Shown here: piece after piece, positions 1-6,079 of the stretch
Layout: every line of letters starts with the position of its first letter
Position numbering within the stretch: the stretch's first letter is position 1
NCBI GenBank assembly: GCA_014376425.1
Contig: JACMRO010000013.1
Span: 1-8,935, forward strand
Reading direction: 5' to 3'
Source: Rubritepida sp.
Lineage (GTDB): Bacteria; Pseudomonadota; Alphaproteobacteria; Acetobacterales; Acetobacteraceae
DNA length: 8,935 nucleotides
Notes under the pieces: model-generated
Database searches by the model: none
What the model was told of the DNA's origin: nothing
What the model saw: the letters and a program-made list of their open reading frames with translations, nothing else
Position numbers and translations under genes: made by a program

Positions 1-209
1 ATCGCTTCCACCGCCGGGTTTGGCTCGCCGGCCGCGACCAGCACGGCTTCGACCCCGGGGATGGCCGCGGCTGAGGCAGAGGCGGCCTGCGCCCCCTCCC
101 CCATCAGCAGCAGGTGGATGGCGCCCAGGCTTCCTAAAGCGGCGACAGTGCTGCGGGTGGGCTCGGTGATGGTGTCGCCGTCATGGTCGGCGATGATGTG
201 AACGGTCAT
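1..209 (-). CDS. etfA: Electron transfer flavoprotein alpha subunit, N-terminal part (cut by window edge)
   Basis: Only the first 69 codons are present; the rest lies beyond base 1. The start ATG (complement of 207-209) opens a frame beginning MTVHIIADHDGDTI, followed by TEPTRSTVAALGSLG and an Ala-rich stretch. This resembles the first beta-alpha unit of the ETF alpha N-terminal domain, which pairs with the beta subunit. ETF alpha carries most of the FAD site in its C-terminal domain, which is not visible here. With EtfB it forms a soluble heterodimer that passes electrons from acyl-CoA and related dehydrogenases to ETF-ubiquinone oxidoreductase. It lies downstream of etfB on the same strand, 164 nt away, in the usual etfB-etfA order. 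The ribosome-binding site before this ATG is weak. The assignment rests on position and the short N-terminal match. Confidence 0.85.
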   Translation of the reverse strand, partial: MTVHIIADHDGDTITEPTRSTVAALGSLGAIHLLLMGEGAQAASASAAAIPGVEAVLVAAGEPNPAVEA

Positions 210-373
210 GGTACGAGCCTGATTGAAAAGGGTTGCGGCGCGATGCGCCATGTTTTTGCCGCGCGGGCGGTGTCAGGGGGTTTGCCGATGCCGACAGCAT
301 CGACAGCGCCCCCTGGCGGGACGGCCCGGGAATTCCATCGACGCCTCATTGCCGGCGCTTCCCACATAGGCGC
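210..373. other. etfB-etfA intergenic region
   Basis: This 164-nt spacer has no supportable gene. It is longer than the close spacing common for this pair. One perfect inverted repeat, CGATGC with loop CGACA and GCATCG (286-302), could form a 6-bp hairpin between the two cistrons. There is no T-run, so attenuation or mRNA processing is possible but unproven. Confidence 0.35.
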
Positions 374-1123
374 TCAGATCACCTTGGCTTCGCCGCGCAG
401 CTTTTCCACCAGCTCCTTCACGGAGCCGACTTTTACGCCCGCCTTGCGTGTCGCCGGCTCCTCGACGCGCAGCACGGTCAGGCGGGGCGCTGCGTCCACG
501 CCGAGATCGGCCGGCGTCATGTTCTCGATGACCTTCTTGCGCGCCTTCATGATGTTGGGCAGCGAGGCGTAGCGCGGCTCGTTCAGCCGCAGGTCGGTGG
601 TGACGATCGCGGGGAGGGTCAACCGTACCGTCTCCAGGCCGCCATCGACCTCGCGCGTCACCGTGGCCTGGCCGGGCGCCAGTTCGATCTTGCTGGCGAA
701 GGTGCCCTGGCTCCAGCCCAGGATGCCGGCCAGCATCTGGCCAGTGGCGTTCATGTCGTCGTCGATCGCCTGCTTGCCCAGGATCACCAGGTCCGGGCTC
801 TCCTTGGCGATGATGGCGGCGAGGATCTTGGCCACCGCCAGAGGCTCGGTGATGGCGTCGTTCTGCACCAGGATGCCGCGGTCGGCGCCCATGGCTAGCG
901 CGGTGCGAATCTGCTCGGACGCCGCGGCGGGGCCAACGGAGACGACGATGATTTCGGTCGCCATCCCCTTTTCCTTGAGGCGGACGGCTTCCTCGATGGC
1001 GATCTCGTCAAACGGGTTGACCGACATCTTGACGTTGGCGGTCTCGACGCCGCTGTGATCGGATTTGACGCGGATCTTCACGTTGTAATCGACCACGCGC
1101 TTGGCGGTCACCAGAATCTTCAT
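374..1123 (-). CDS. etfB: Electron transfer flavoprotein beta subunit
   Basis: A full-length 249-aa protein, the normal size for ETF beta. Diagnostic stretches are MKILVTAKRVVDYNVKIRVK at the N-terminus, VNPFDEIAIEEAVRLKEKG (residues 35-53), the nucleotide-binding-type segment GKQAIDDDMNATGQMLA (116-132), and LNEPRYASLPNIMKARKK (180-197). The last is the ETF-beta signature and the recognition loop by which ETF docks onto partner dehydrogenases. In the family the beta subunit binds AMP structurally and helps hold FAD at the interface with EtfA. The product is a soluble cytoplasmic electron carrier between flavoprotein dehydrogenases and the quinone pool. It precedes etfA, so the two are probably co-transcribed. 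An AAGGA lies about 11 nt before the ATG, a rather long spacing. No closer in-frame ATG fits the family N-terminus. Confidence 0.97.
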   Translation of the reverse strand: MKILVTAKRVVDYNVKIRVKSDHSGVETANVKMSVNPFDEIAIEEAVRLKEKGMATEIIVVSVGPAAASEQIRTALAMGADRGILVQNDAITEPLAVAKILAAIIAKESPDLVILGKQAIDDDMNATGQMLAGILGWSQGTFASKIELAPGQATVTREVDGGLETVRLTLPAIVTTDLRLNEPRYASLPNIMKARKKVIENMTPADLGVDAAPRLTVLRVEEPATRKAGVKVGSVKELVEKLRGEAKVI

Positions 1124-1214
1124 CGACCTGTTGGTCCTTCTCGTCCGTGCGGATAGTGGAGGAGAATAGGGGTTTGGTGGGACGCGGCAAGCTTCGCAGG
1201 CGCTAAAAGCGAGT

Positions 1215-1721
1215 TCACTCCGCCATCAGAGCGGCGTAGACGATATGACAACTGTTCCACGGCCGACGGTTCGAAGGGTCCGACGTGTCCACATAAAGTG
1301 ATCGCCCACGCCGTGGCTCGCCTCCGTTCGCCACCACCAGCAACTCCGCAGGCGGCTCGAAGCGGGTCCCGTCGCGCGCTTGGCCACGCTCTATGGCATC
1401 GACCAGGTGACGCTCAGTATTTGCCCACCAGTCCCGCCAAGACACCTGTATGTTTGGCAAGGCAGGGTGGGCGACGGAAAGCTGCAGAGGCGCCAACCAA
1501 ATTCTACGTTCGCGTTTGGCGAAGCGCCACCCTGCCTCCGACAATGCCTGCGACAGGACGAGGAGGGCTTCAGGCCGCATCGGTCGCTCCGAAACAGGGC
1601 GGCTTGTGTCCTCGCAGGGCAGCCTAAACGGTGTACCGGGCACATAAGCAAGCGCCGCGAGACATGTGAAAACGCCGGCGAACGTCAGCAGGCCCCACTT
1701 CGCGCGGTTGCTGACTATCAT
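1215..1721 (-). CDS. Hypothetical membrane-anchored protein, last gene of the low-GC cassette
   Basis: A 168-aa product of no family I recognise. A basic N-terminus (N5, R6, K8) precedes one hydrophobic segment at about residues 9-27 (WGLLTFAGVFTCLAALAYV). The remaining ~140 residues are hydrophilic and probably periplasmic, so this looks like a signal-anchor protein; cleavage is possible but no clear AxA site is seen. The outer part is rich in Trp and Arg (SWRDWWANTERH, residues 94-105) and ends RPWNSCHIVYAALMAE. Cys36 and Cys158 could form a disulphide outside the membrane. The start ATG overlaps the stop of the preceding frame in an ATGA (1718-1721), implying translational coupling. A GGGG lies about 11 nt upstream. 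An anchored partner or immunity-like role for the cassette is possible but is only a guess. Confidence 0.7.
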   Translation of the reverse strand: MIVSNRAKWGLLTFAGVFTCLAALAYVPGTPFRLPCEDTSRPVSERPMRPEALLVLSQALSEAGWRFAKRERRIWLAPLQLSVAHPALPNIQVSWRDWWANTERHLVDAIERGQARDGTRFEPPAELLVVANGGEPRRGRSLYVDTSDPSNRRPWNSCHIVYAALMAE

Positions 1722-2020
1722 CGAACGACGCCCCAGCGAGAACGCAGCAGAGTAAAAGAGCCGTCATGATTCCGGCGGACGGTCGCGTTTACATCCTGCT
1801 CACGCTCGTAACGCATCCTGAAGGGCTGAGCGAGGCCAAGTGGCTCGAGGGTTCGCGCCTGATCACTACCAACCGCGCCTGGATGGAAATCGAACTCCTC
1901 TCCCCGCACATCGCGATTGCCAAATCCATGCCTGACGGTTCCTTGTAGTTCAATCTCATTGCCATCCCGCCTTGCGACAAACTCAAGGTCCGACCTCACT
2001 CCGGTTCTACCAAAAGCCAT
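1718..2020 (-). CDS. Hypothetical protein, probably the -1-frame C-terminal half of the gene starting at 2418
   Basis: Read alone from the ATG at 2020 this is 100 aa, beginning MAFGRTGVRSDLEFVARRDG, with EFDFHPGAVGSDQA in the middle and DGSFTLLRSRWGVVR at the end. Three things argue against an independent gene. No Shine-Dalgarno sequence precedes the ATG (it is preceded by GCGCCTTTT). The frame stays open upstream to 2110. The upstream coding frame meets it in-register at a T-run. Joined by a -1 shift at 2056-2062, it supplies residues 122-233 of a 233-aa product. Its stop overlaps the next start in an ATGA (1718-1721). That is the arrangement expected if this frame is really the 3' end of the cassette's second gene. 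The pattern of a DFxxxRxGN strand followed by an (F/Y)DFHPG motif reminds me of conserved hypothetical proteins, but I cannot name a family. Confidence 0.6.
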   Translation of the reverse strand: MAFGRTGVRSDLEFVARRDGNEIELQGTVRHGFGNRDVRGEEFDFHPGAVGSDQARTLEPLGLAQPFRMRYEREQDVNATVRRNHDGSFTLLRSRWGVVR

Positions 2021-2418
2021 AAAAGGCGCAGTGCTACTGTTGGCGATAGGCCTCTGAAAAAATCGTAGCCTTCCATTAATTCCCCATCTTCGAAGTTGAG
2101 CAACCGTTGATTAAGGGGTGCATCTCCTGTGCGCGCGGTGAACGTGAGCGCTTCGAAGCGAGATCGATTCACGTCCTCAGCTTGCAAAAATGGCGAGTGT
2201 GCTGCGATTTCTTCGTCGGTGTAGTCACGGTTGCCGCCAACGCCACTGCGGTACCGCCTTAGGTTGTCGGCCGCTGGCCGCCATCCCACCGCATCGAAAA
2301 CGTCGGCCGCGCCGTCGAAAAATCGCGCGGCGGAATCGACCGGATCGATAGAGGTCGAGTAGCCCTCGCCGCGAAGAAATGAACCCTCCGCAAACTCGTC
2401 ATTAAAAAATCCGCTCAT
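1996..2418 (-). CDS. Hypothetical protein, zero-frame half of a frameshifted gene
   Basis: The zero frame gives 140 aa starting MSGFFNDEFAEGSFLRGEGY. It opens with a textbook AAGGAG seven nt before the ATG, and its start overlaps the previous gene's stop (ATGA, 2415-2418). The N-terminal 121 residues are hydrophilic and acidic (AARFFDGAADVFDAVGW at 30-46; ADNLRRYRSG at 50-59; DVNRSRFEALTFTARTG at 82-98), with no signal peptide or membrane span. After Phe121 the zero frame continues only 19 residues into an unrelated Leu/Trp-rich tail and stops at 1996. In the -1 frame the protein would instead run on to 1718. The likely real product is therefore 233 aa across 1718-2418, made by frameshifting, or formerly encoded before an indel. 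The family is not recognised. Confidence 0.68.
   Translation of the reverse strand: MSGFFNDEFAEGSFLRGEGYSTSIDPVDSAARFFDGAADVFDAVGWRPAADNLRRYRSGVGGNRDYTDEEIAAHSPFLQAEDVNRSRFEALTFTARTGDAPLNQRLLNFEDGELMEGYDFFRGLSPTVALRLLWLLVEPE
2056..2062 (-). other. Candidate -1 slippery heptamer T TTT TTC, or homopolymer indel site
   Basis: On the coding (minus) strand the zero-frame codons are GAT TTT TTC AGA. The heptamer T TTT TTC has the X XXY YYZ form and sits in the correct phase for simultaneous -1 slippage of both tRNAs. After slippage the next codon is CAG, entering the frame that runs to 1718. The overlap in which a switch could occur is 1996-2110. I saw no strong stem-loop or pseudoknot just downstream; the best is a 4-bp AGGC/GCCT pairing. 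A one-base deletion in the T run (T7 to T6), biological or from sequencing, explains the same facts. Confidence 0.5.
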
Positions 2419-2711
2419 GCCTTTGCTCCTTGCAAGACGCGTGGAATCTCGACCCGAAGAGTGGATTCGGTTTCGCCCAACGGATCGGCATGACCGTCGA
2501 CAACCAGTCCTCGATCCCGCTGATACGCCATGATCGCGTCGAACAGGCCTCGGTCAGCCACAGGGGACAGACCAAAGGGCGCGTGGTATCGCCCAAGCAG
2601 GCAAAGCGAAGCCTTCACCCACACCACGTCACTACCAACGCAATCGCAGTTGGAGCCTACCCGCCTCGTCAGGGCCGCTTTTGGTGGTTCGATCAGCGAT
2701 TGCGTGGGCAT
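2415..2711 (-). CDS. Small peptidoglycan-binding-like domain protein, first gene of the low-GC cassette
   Basis: A 98-aa protein. Residues 17-85 follow the layout of peptidoglycan-binding (PG_binding_1-like) domains: VGSN...SDVVWVKASLCLLGRY, then DRGLFDAIMAYQRDRGL (53-69), then VDGHADPLGETESTLR (71-86). The helix with a fQ-x-x-x-GL pattern followed by DG-x-x-x-P-x-G-x-T-x-x-x-L is characteristic of these domains. No signal peptide is visible, so the protein is either cytoplasmic or exported by a route other than Sec/Tat. GGAG lies 8 nt before the ATG and supports this start. The stop overlaps the next gene's start in ATGA, so the genes are probably translated as a unit. Cys22, Cys24 and Cys37 are unusual for this fold. 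The domain call is by eye from motif pattern; wall binding is inferred. Confidence 0.72.
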   Translation of the reverse strand: MPTQSLIEPPKAALTRRVGSNCDCVGSDVVWVKASLCLLGRYHAPFGLSPVADRGLFDAIMAYQRDRGLVVDGHADPLGETESTLRVEIPRVLQGAKA

Positions 2712-2743
2712 GATTTAGTCTCCAAATACAACCCCACTCCATC

Positions 2744-2749
2744 AGTATA
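2744..2749 (-). promoter_or_regulatory. Possible -10 element for the low-GC cassette
   Basis: The minus strand of the 62-nt AT-rich gap between the cassette and the TctC gene contains TATACT, one base from the sigma-70 -10 consensus. It lies about 33 nt upstream of the first cassette start codon, followed by a GGAG ribosome-binding site. No good -35 is found at 16-18 nt (AAACTA at 17; a TTGCAT is only 9 nt away), so the call is tentative. Confidence 0.3.
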
Positions 2750-2773
2750 AATTCCCTTATGCAACTTAGTTTC

Positions 2774-3751
2774 CTAATCCACCGTCAGCCCCGTCGCCGC
2801 CACCACCGGCCGCCACCGCGCGCTTTCGGCCGCCATGAAACCCGCCATTTCCGCTCGCGTCGTGACCTTCGGCACCGCGCCGCCCGCGATGATCCGCGCC
2901 TGCACCTCGGGCGCGCCCACGATCTCGGCCATCGCCTCGTTCAGCCGCTGCAGGATGGTTTCGGGCACGCCGGCCGGCCCGCACACGCCGAACCAGCCGG
3001 TGCTGACGATGTCCAGCCCCGCCTCACGCAGGGTCGGCACCTCCGGGAAGGCCGGCGCGCGGCCCTCGCCCGTCACCGCCAGCGGCCGCACCCGGCCGGC
3101 GCGGGCCAGCTCCGCCACCGCCGAGATCGACTGGAACAGCACCTGCACGCGCCCCTCCATCACATCCGTCGCCATCGCGCCGTTGGTGGTGTAGGCGACA
3201 TGTACCATGTCCAGCCCTGCCGCCTGGGCGAACTGCGCGCCCGCCAGGTGCTGCGATGACCCGGCGCCGACCGAGCCGAAGGCGACGGGGTTGCGCCGCG
3301 CCCAGGCAATGAATTCCGCCACCGTCGCCGCCGGCACGGTGGGTGAGATCACCATCAGGTTGGGCACCAGCGCGATCATCGCGATGGGAGAAAAATCCGT
3401 TTCCGGATTGAACGGCAGGTTGCGGTAGAGCCAGCGATTGACCGCGTTGGACGCGATCGAGGCCAGCCCCAGCGTGTAGCCATCGGGGGCGGCGCGGGCC
3501 ACCACCGTCATGCCGATATTGGTGCCCGCGCCGGCCCGGTTCTCCACCGTGAAGGGCTGGCCGAACCTTTGGCTCAGCCGCTCCATCACCAGGCGGCCCA
3601 GCACATCGCCGGCGCCGCCGGCGGGGCCCGGCACCACGAAGCGCACGGCGCGGTTGGGGTAATCCGCCTGGGCGAAGGACGGGGAGAGGGCCAGGGGGAG
3701 GGCCGGCGCAGCGACCAGTGTCAGGGCGCGGCGGGTGATGGCTTGCGTCAT
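2774..3751 (-). CDS. Tripartite tricarboxylate transporter substrate-binding protein (Bug/TctC family)
   Basis: A 325-aa protein of normal length for the Bug family of periplasmic solute-binding proteins. The N-terminus has TRRAL, a hydrophobic core and a probable cleavage after SFAQA (residues 25-29). The twin arginine could suit Tat but is not decisive. Family landmarks follow in order: YPNRAVRFVVPGPAGGAGD (31-49), VENRAGAGTNIG (69-80), PDGYTLGLAS (89-98), GSVGAGSSQHLAG (159-171), AYTTNGAMATDVMEGRVQVLF (186-206) and GRVRPLAVTGEGRAPAFPEVPTLREAG (219-245). Bug proteins bind small carboxylates and related metabolites with a Venus-flytrap fold. No TctA/TctB membrane genes are nearby, as is common for these often orphan genes. 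It is divergent from a maleate isomerase-like gene across 47 nt, suggesting shared regulation and a related organic-acid substrate. The ligand cannot be read from sequence. Confidence 0.95.
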   Translation of the reverse strand: MTQAITRRALTLVAAPALPLALSPSFAQADYPNRAVRFVVPGPAGGAGDVLGRLVMERLSQRFGQPFTVENRAGAGTNIGMTVVARAAPDGYTLGLASIASNAVNRWLYRNLPFNPETDFSPIAMIALVPNLMVISPTVPAATVAEFIAWARRNPVAFGSVGAGSSQHLAGAQFAQAAGLDMVHVAYTTNGAMATDVMEGRVQVLFQSISAVAELARAGRVRPLAVTGEGRAPAFPEVPTLREAGLDIVSTGWFGVCGPAGVPETILQRLNEAMAEIVGAPEVQARIIAGGAVPKVTTRAEMAGFMAAESARWRPVVAATGLTVD

Positions 3752-3798
3752 CGCGCGGTTCCGTTCTCAGTTGCCAGCGCAGCTAACAGGAAAACACG

Positions 3799-4548
3799 AT
3801 GTCACGCGACGTGCAGGGCTTCCGCCAGAAATTCGGCGTGATCGGCCCCTCCACCAACACCATCGTGCAGCCCGATTTCGAGGCGATGCGGCCCTATGGC
3901 GTCACCAACCACTACAGCCGCATTTTCACGCCCGACACCAACGCGATGTCGAATGAAAGCTTCATCGCGGGCGCGAAACTGATCGGCCAAAATACGCTCG
4001 AGGCCGTGCGCAGCGTGCTGACCTGCGCGCCAGACCACCTGGTGATGGGCATGAGCGCGGTGACCTTCTTCGACGGCCGCCGCGGCGCCGACGCGTTCCA
4101 GAAGGAGGTGGAGGACCTGGCCGGCATCGGCATCTCCATCGGCAGCCACGCCTGCACCGCGGCCTTGCAGGCCTATGGCGGGGTGCGGCGGCTGGCGGTG
4201 CTCAGCCCCTACTGGCCGGCGATGAACGAACAGGTGAAGCTTTACTTTGAGGATATGGGCTTCGAAGTGGTGCGCGACCACGCGATGCAGGCGAAGAGCT
4301 GGACCGGGATCGCGGCGATCACCACGGCGGAATGCGCGGCCGCGCTTAAGTCCATCGACGGCGACGATGTGGATGCCATCGTCCAGGTCGGCACCAACCT
4401 GTCCATGGTGCGGCTGGCCGCGGCGGCGGAGCTTTGGCTGGGCAAGCCGGTCATCGCGATCAACACCGCGACGTACTGGCATGCGCTGCGAACACGGGGG
4501 TTCAGCGAGAGGTTCGGCGGCATGGGGCGCTTGCTGGAAGATTTTTGA
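3799..4548 (+). CDS. Asp/Glu racemase superfamily enzyme (maleate isomerase / arylmalonate decarboxylase-like)
   Basis: A 249-aa protein, the usual size for maleate cis-trans isomerases and arylmalonate decarboxylases. The N-terminal FGVIGPSTNTIVQPDFE (12-28) matches the superfamily P-S-x-N-T carboxylate loop. VRRLAVLSPYWPAMNEQVKLYFEDMGFEV (129-157) and GKPVIAINTATYWHALRTRG (215-234) match conserved segments of the second domain, and the end GxGRLLEDF resembles the arylmalonate decarboxylase C-terminus. The two usual catalytic cysteine positions appear as MGMSAVTFFDG (83-93) and VQVGTNLSM (195-203), both glycine-containing. Remaining cysteines are at 76, 119 and 179. The reaction is therefore uncertain: cofactor-free isomerisation, racemisation or decarboxylation of a small dicarboxylate is inferred from fold only. 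CAGGA seven nt before the ATG supports the start. It is divergent from the TctC-type binding protein, which may import its substrate. Confidence 0.88.
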   Translation: MSRDVQGFRQKFGVIGPSTNTIVQPDFEAMRPYGVTNHYSRIFTPDTNAMSNESFIAGAKLIGQNTLEAVRSVLTCAPDHLVMGMSAVTFFDGRRGADAFQKEVEDLAGIGISIGSHACTAALQAYGGVRRLAVLSPYWPAMNEQVKLYFEDMGFEVVRDHAMQAKSWTGIAAITTAECAAALKSIDGDDVDAIVQVGTNLSMVRLAAAAELWLGKPVIAINTATYWHALRTRGFSERFGGMGRLLEDF

Positions 4549-4564
4549 TCAGGACCAAGCCTGA
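4549..4564. terminator. Weak hairpin between convergent genes
   Basis: The 64-nt gap between the convergent racemase-like gene and lytic transglycosylase gene contains TCAGG, a six-nt loop and CCTGA directly after the TGA stop. With only a five-bp stem and no T-run it is a poor intrinsic terminator. It is listed because it is the only symmetric element in the gap. Confidence 0.2.
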
Positions 4565-4612
4565 CCATTCTACCTCCACACGCAATTTGCATGCGGTCGC
4601 ATCACCTAACGG

Positions 4613-5971
4613 CTATCCCTGCGCATCCGGGTTGAGCACCATGCAAGGCCCGCGCGCCCGGCCGCAGAGCTGCTGCGCGGCACCCTGCGTCAGCCCGACA
4701 ACCCGGGCCCGGAACAGCGTCGACCGTCCGACCCGCACAGGCTGCACATCGACCCGGCCGCTGCCCAGGCCGGATGCCGCACTACGCGCCTGCCGTTCAT
4801 CGGCGAAGGCGCCGACCTGCACTGCCCAGCTGCCGGTGCTGGCGACCATCGTGCGCAGTGTGGGTGACGGCGTTGCCGCCTGGGCGCCGCCGATGAAGCC
4901 CAGCGTGCGCGGCGGCAGCGGCATCGGCGCCACCGCCGTCAGGACAGGCATGCCGCGGCGGGAGGCCGCAGTCTCGAAGATCGGCCGTGCCGGGGCATAG
5001 CCGCCGGCGCTCGCCCGTGCCCCGCTCTCGGCCAGGGCGCTGGCACCCTCGGCCGTGCTGCCATCGGGAATGGGGTCCATCCTGGCGACGACGACCCGCT
5101 GCTCCTGCGGCTCGTAGATGGCCGATGCGCGGGCCGCGCTCTCGGCCAGGGCCATCTGTCCACCGGGGGTCGAACCATCCGGGATCGGTTCCATGGCGAT
5201 GACCGGTCCGCCGCGGCTGGGGGCGGGGATGCGCGGCACCGACGATGCCAGGCGGGTCGACGCCGGCTCTGGGTCCGGCAGGCGGGCGTACTGGGCGTTC
5301 TGCTCGCGCAGGCCGCGTTGCTCGGCGAGCGCCATCATGGTCCCGCTATCCATCCGGCGGGGGCCCTGCGGCACCCGCACCGGCAGTTCGGCGGCGGCGT
5401 AGATCTCGGGCGATGCGCGGCGCACCGGGCTGGCCTGCAGCACGGCCGGCCCAATCCGGGCGACGTAATTGCGGGTCTCGGCCGGCAAGCCGCCACGATT
5501 GTAGAGATAGTTCTCCAGCCGCCGCGGCCCGGCATTGTAGGCCGCCAGGAACGCCGGCGAGCCGTACAGGTCGTACATCTCGCGCACATAGGCCGTGCCG
5601 GCCATGATGCTGTCATAGGGGTGGTAGGGGTCATCCCCCAGGCTGTGGCGGGACTGCAGCTCGCGGTAGGTACCGGGCATCACCTGCATCAGGCCCATGG
5701 CGCCGACTGGCGAGGTGGCGGTGGCGCGGCCGCCGGATTCCTGGCGCATCACCTCGCGGATCCAGCGATCGGGGACGTCGGACCGGCGCGACGCCTCGCG
5801 GATGTACGGGCCCCACGGGTCTGAGGACGGGCCGGGCGGGTCGTAGCTGCGGCCGCTGCTGACATAGCCGCCGCCCGAGACGGCGCCGGTGCGGGGCGTG
5901 CTGCCGCAGGCCGCCAGGCCAGCCATCAACCCCAGCGCCATTGCTGCGCGCGCATAAACCGAAGCAGGCAT
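4613..5971 (-). CDS. Lipoprotein lytic transglycosylase with C-terminal SPOR domain
   Basis: A 452-aa product from the ATG at 5971. The frame is open further upstream, but this start has GGGGGA about 8 nt before it and begins a perfect lipoprotein signal (hydrophobic core, lipobox LAAC, Cys22 lipidated). Residues 52-180 form a family-1 SLT domain: MRQESGG with the presumed catalytic Glu78, SPVGAMGLMQVMPGTYRE (87-104) and AYNAGPRRLENYLYNRGG (144-161). Such enzymes cleave the MurNAc-GlcNAc bond, forming 1,6-anhydromuropeptides. A low-complexity linker (about 181-370) carries repeats around M(E/D)PIPDGST and ALAES. Residues 380-447 (SWAVQVGAFADERQARSAA to LCGRARGPCMVL) are a SPOR domain, which in the family binds denuded septal glycan, so action at the division site is likely. 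It is probably anchored in the outer membrane, though Gly23 after the Cys does not decide this. RlpA also pairs a transglycosylase with SPOR but has a different catalytic fold. Confidence 0.95.
   Translation of the reverse strand: MPASVYARAAMALGLMAGLAACGSTPRTGAVSGGGYVSSGRSYDPPGPSSDPWGPYIREASRRSDVPDRWIREVMRQESGGRATATSPVGAMGLMQVMPGTYRELQSRHSLGDDPYHPYDSIMAGTAYVREMYDLYGSPAFLAAYNAGPRRLENYLYNRGGLPAETRNYVARIGPAVLQASPVRRASPEIYAAAELPVRVPQGPRRMDSGTMMALAEQRGLREQNAQYARLPDPEPASTRLASSVPRIPAPSRGGPVIAMEPIPDGSTPGGQMALAESAARASAIYEPQEQRVVVARMDPIPDGSTAEGASALAESGARASAGGYAPARPIFETAASRRGMPVLTAVAPMPLPPRTLGFIGGAQAATPSPTLRTMVASTGSWAVQVGAFADERQARSAASGLGSGRVDVQPVRVGRSTLFRARVVGLTQGAAQQLCGRARGPCMVLNPDAQG
5006..5194 (-). 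repeat. Two 38-residue-spaced repeats in the transglycosylase linker
   Basis: Residues 260-284 (MEPIPDGST...MALAESAARASA) recur at 298-322 (MDPIPDGST...SALAESGARASA), exactly 38 residues (114 nt) apart. At DNA level GCTCTCGGCCAGGGC is identical in both copies. A degenerate third ALAE segment lies at about residues 208-220. The repeats lie between the catalytic and SPOR domains, so they are probably a spacer or protein-binding stretch. Confidence 0.85.
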
Positions 5972-6079
5972 CGGCGAAGTCCCCCAGCTGCTGTTCCGCT
6001 CACCTGACCCCAAGCAGCGCGCCCCCACCCCCATGGGAACGTCGGGCAGGCTTCCGCCGGCGAACCGGACGGCCGGGCA

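Noticed and set aside
286..302. Hairpin between etfB and etfA as an intrinsic terminator
   Set aside because: Six-bp stem without a T-run; termination here would separate subunits needed in equal amounts. Kept only as a note on the intergenic region.
233..898. Plus-strand open frame antisense to etfB (221 codons)
   Set aside because: Opposite a definite etfB; the translation has no recognisable features and no ribosome-binding site.
1124..1214. Terminator after the cassette's last gene
   Set aside because: Only short imperfect GCTT/AAGC and TCGC/GCGA pairings are visible, with no T-run on the minus strand; not supportable.
3752..3798. Possible LysR-type operator (GTT...AAC symmetry) in the divergent gap
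   Set aside because: The symmetry is only three bases per arm and no regulator gene is adjacent.
3802..4482. Minus-strand open frame opposite the racemase-like gene
   Set aside because: His/Arg/Gly-rich translation with no motif, while the plus frame has clear family motifs and a Shine-Dalgarno.
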